Below, piece after piece: positions 61,670 through 64,000 of a DNA stretch of 64,000 nt. This DNA comes from Streptomyces sp. f51 (GTDB taxonomy: Bacteria; Actinomycetota; Actinomycetes; Streptomycetales; Streptomycetaceae). How positions within the stretch are numbered: the first letter of the stretch is position 1; each line of letters begins with the position of its first letter. The position numbers and the translations under genes are program-made. The DNA lies in NCBI RefSeq assembly GCF_037940415.1, contig NZ_CP149798.1, positions 6,047,001 through 6,111,000 on the forward strand. Direction: 5' to 3'. The notes below the pieces were generated by a model. It ran no database searches. It was not told the origin of the DNA and saw only the letters and a program-made list of their open reading frames with translations.

Positions 61670-62893
61670 ATGCGCGTACTGGTGATCGCCACCCCCGTAC
61701 CGTCCCACTTCCTGCCCCTGGTGCCCCTGTTGTGGGCGCTGCGCTCGGCCGGCCACGAGGTGCGCGTCCTCGGCCAGAGCGACGTGCTCGGCGCGGTCCG
61801 GGACTGCGGACTCACCGGCGTCGGCGTGGGCGAGCCCTTCGACGTCGACGCCATGCTGCTGAAAAATCTGCCCCGCGAACAGCGGCCCCTCCAGGCCAGA
61901 CCCCGTCCGGCCCCCGAACTGCTCGGCGGATACGGCAGGCTGTGGTGGGCCCACGCCACGGCGCAGCTCGACCGCTACACCGGCCTGGCCGAGGAGTACG
62001 GGCCCGGGCTGATCCTGGCCGACCCGCTGGAGTACTGCTCCCTGCTCATCGGCGCCCGGCTGGGCGTCCCGGTGGCGCACCACCGCTGGACGGTCGACGC
62101 CATCTCCGGTCCCGCCCGGCGCTTCGTACGCGCCGGGTCGGCCGGTCCGCCGGACGCGGCCGGGCCCGCGGATCCGGCGCGGCTGCCGGACCCGACCGTG
62201 CTGCTCGACCCGTGCCCGCCGTCGCTGCGGCTCCCGGACGGCGAGGCGGGTGTGCCGATCCGGTACGTGCCCTACAGCGGGGGCGCCGTCACCCCGGCCT
62301 GGGTGCGGTCGGACCCCGGCCCCGGAGCCGGACGGCGGCGGGTCGCCGTGTCGCTCGGCAACACACCGGCCCTGCACGGCGAGGGCTTCGTCCGCGGGCT
62401 GCTGCACGCCCTCGCCGCCCGGTCCGACGCCGAGATCCTGCTCACGCTGCCCGAGCCCCACCGTTCGGCCGTCGGAGCCCTGCCGGGGAACGTGAGGGTG
62501 GTCGACCCGCTGCCCCTGCACCTGTTCCTCGGAACCTGCGACGCGGTCGTCCACCACGGCGGCGCCGGCACGGCGATGACCGCCACCGCGTTCGGGCTGC
62601 CCCAACTGGTCCTGCCGCAGCTGGCGGACCACTTCCCGCTCGCCGACCGGCTCACCGCGACCGGGGCCGGACTGTCCTTCGACACGGCGGCGCAACAGGA
62701 CGACCCCCGGCTCGTCGGCCAGGCCCTCGACGAGCTGCTGTCCGACCCGCGGCACACCGGCTCGGCCCGCCGGCTGGCCGCGGAGATGGCCGCCATGCCG
62801 TCCCCGGCCGCCGTGGCCGCCGACCTGGAACGGCTCGCGGAAGCACACACGGAACCCAGAGAGGCGAGCCTGCCGTGCACATCGAGGAACTGA
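61670..62893 (+). CDS. GT1-family glycosyltransferase, second
   Basis: 407 aa GT-B. VLVIATPVPSHFLPLVPLLW; donor-binding VVDPLPLHLFLGTCDAVVHHG followed by GAGTAMTATAFGLPQLVLPQ. Central VPYSGGAVTPAWV is typical of angucycline transferases. ATG at 61670 after GGAGAGGA. Its 3' end overlaps the epimerase start by 19 bases. Attaches a deoxysugar to the aglycone or an existing sugar; position unknown. Confidence 0.88.
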   Translation: MRVLVIATPVPSHFLPLVPLLWALRSAGHEVRVLGQSDVLGAVRDCGLTGVGVGEPFDVDAMLLKNLPREQRPLQARPRPAPELLGGYGRLWWAHATAQLDRYTGLAEEYGPGLILADPLEYCSLLIGARLGVPVAHHRWTVDAISGPARRFVRAGSAGPPDAAGPADPARLPDPTVLLDPCPPSLRLPDGEAGVPIRYVPYSGGAVTPAWVRSDPGPGAGRRRVAVSLGNTPALHGEGFVRGLLHALAARSDAEILLTLPEPHRSAVGALPGNVRVVDPLPLHLFLGTCDAVVHHGGAGTAMTATAFGLPQLVLPQLADHFPLADRLTATGAGLSFDTAAQQDDPRLVGQALDELLSDPRHTGSARRLAAEMAAMPSPAAVAADLERLAEAHTEPREASLPCTSRN

Positions 62894-63456
62894 CCCTGCC
62901 CGGGACCTTCCTGATCACACCCGACCAGATCCCGGACGAGCGCGGGACGTTCTACGAGTCCCTGCGCAGCGACGCGCTGGAGAGCGCCACCGGGGTCGCC
63001 TTCAGGCCCCAGCAGATCAACTACTCCGTGTCGAGACGGCACACCCTGCGGGGCATCCACAGCGTGCTCATCCCGCCCGGCCAGGCCAAGGTCGTCACCT
63101 GCGTCCGCGGCGCGCTGCGCGACATCGTCGTGGACCTGCGGATCGGCTCCCCGACGTTCGGCGAGCACCACGTCAACGAACTGACCGCGGACTCCGGCCG
63201 GTCCGTCTACGTCCCGGAGGGCGTGGGCCACGGATTCCTCGCGCTCAGCGACGACTCCTGCATCTGCTACGTCGTCTCCACCACCTATGTGCCGGGCACC
63301 CAGATCGACGTCAACCCGCTCGACCCGGAACTCGATCTGCCCTGGAACTGCCCCGACACCCCCCTCATCTCGGACAAGGACGCGAAGGCGCCGACCGTGG
63401 CCGAGGCCGTACGGGCAGGGCTCCTGCCCCGATTCAGCAAGGCGGGGACACCGTGA
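62875..63456 (+). CDS. dTDP-4-keto-6-deoxyhexose 3,5-epimerase
   Basis: 193 aa cupin of the RmlC family. Opening LTLPGTFLITPDQIPDERGT; catalytic His in LRGIHSVLIPPGQAKVVTC, where classical RmlC has HYQ after RG(L/I); Tyr in YVVSTTYVPGTQ; VYVPEGVGHGFLALSD. Inverts C-3/C-5 of the 4-keto sugar, making L-series deoxysugars such as rhodinose. GTG start inside the second transferase; stop overlaps the third (GTGA). Confidence 0.92.
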   Translation: MHIEELTLPGTFLITPDQIPDERGTFYESLRSDALESATGVAFRPQQINYSVSRRHTLRGIHSVLIPPGQAKVVTCVRGALRDIVVDLRIGSPTFGEHHVNELTADSGRSVYVPEGVGHGFLALSDDSCICYVVSTTYVPGTQIDVNPLDPELDLPWNCPDTPLISDKDAKAPTVAEAVRAGLLPRFSKAGTP

Positions 63457-64000
63457 GAATGCTCTTCGTGGCGGCGGGCAGCCCGGCCACGGTCTTCGCC
63501 CTGGCCCCGCTGGCCACCGCCGCCCGTAACGCGGGCCACCAGGTGGTCATGGCCGCGAACGACGACATGGTGCCGGTCATCACCTCCTCGGGACTGCCGG
63601 GCATCGCGACGACCGACCTGCCCATCCGGCACTTCATCACCCTGGACCGCGCGGGCGACCCCGAGACGATCCCCTCGGACCCGGTCGAGCAGGCCCTGTT
63701 CACCGGGCGCTGGTTCGCGCGGATGGCCGCGTCGAGTCTTCCGCGCATGCTGGAGTTCTGCCGTGACTGGCGGCCCGACCTGATCGTCGGCGGCACGATG
63801 AGCTACGTCGCCCCGCTGCTCGCCCTGCACCTGGGCGTACCGCATGTGCGCCAGACCTGGGACGCCATCGAGGCCGACGGCATCCATCCCGGAGCGGACA
63901 CCGAACTCGCTCCCGAACTGGCGGAGTTCGGCCTCGACCGGCTGCCCGACCCCGATGTGTTCGTGGACATCTGCCCGCCGAGTCTGCGGCCGCCGGGAGC
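63453..64000 (+). CDS. Third GT1-family glycosyltransferase, partial
   Basis: First 182 codons only; the window ends within it. MLFVAAGSPATVFALAPLAT and AARNAGHQVVMAANDDMVPV form the acceptor domain; DICPPSLRPPG is the usual inter-domain strand. This N-terminus reminds me of UrdGT2/LanGT2-type transferases that make the first sugar bond, sometimes a C-glycoside, but only the acceptor domain is visible. GTG coupled to the epimerase stop; an ATG two codons later is possible. Confidence 0.85.
   Translation, partial: MRMLFVAAGSPATVFALAPLATAARNAGHQVVMAANDDMVPVITSSGLPGIATTDLPIRHFITLDRAGDPETIPSDPVEQALFTGRWFARMAASSLPRMLEFCRDWRPDLIVGGTMSYVAPLLALHLGVPHVRQTWDAIEADGIHPGADTELAPELAEFGLDRLPDPDVFVDICPPSLRPPG

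Overview
The window is high-GC actinobacterial chromosome, almost certainly Streptomyces: dense GC-biased third codon positions, many GTG starts and GTGA/ATGA overlaps, two rare TTA codons confined to one locus, a GH46 chitosanase with a CsnR-type operator, a secreted trypsin, LAL-type LuxR regulators and a type II polyketide cluster. No rRNA, tRNA, insertion sequence, phage or CRISPR array was seen.

Layout. 1-6793 (minus strand) is the head of an exopolysaccharide operon: polyprenyl-phosphate sugar transferase, UDP-glucose dehydrogenase, GT4 glycosyltransferase and two chain-length proteins whose cytoplasmic NTPase-like domains lack a P-loop; the operon runs off the left edge. 7383-19733 is mixed: CorA transporter, AlkZ-like DNA glycosylase, secreted trypsin, a large LAL regulator, a GAF-LuxR regulator divergent from two overlapping acyl-CoA ligases, and a zinc-ribbon/repeat protein. 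19800-32255 is a purine-salvage and degradation region: glyoxylate carboligase (gcl), tartronate semialdehyde reductase and hydroxypyruvate isomerase on one side; OHCU decarboxylase, HIU hydrolase, uricase, 8-oxoguanine deaminase and a purine permease on the other. Urate is taken to allantoin, and the glyoxylate from allantoin breakdown enters the glycerate pathway. gcl and the isomerase share a near-identical 15-bp palindrome downstream of their promoters, so one repressor probably controls both arms.

32402-44748 holds the chitosanase, an HxlR-controlled efflux pump, a thioesterase, a phosphatase, an AlaA-like aminotransferase with a divergent HxlR regulator and twin operators, a secreted VWA pair, and two divergent NIS (IucA/IucC) siderophore synthetases without transporter or iron box. 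44808-49139 is a TetR-controlled divergon (FMN reductase, MFS pump, Old Yellow Enzyme).

50462-64000 is the start of an angucycline-type aromatic polyketide cluster in the order known from urdamycin/PGA-type clusters: oxygenase, cyclase, KSalpha, CLF, ACP, ketoreductase, aromatase, oxygenase-reductase fusion, exporter, then glycosyltransferases and a deoxysugar 3,5-epimerase. A canonical T-tailed terminator at 50163-50201 marks its left border; its right part lies beyond the window. The fusion gene carries a strong internal ribosome binding site, so the reductase is probably also made as a separate protein.
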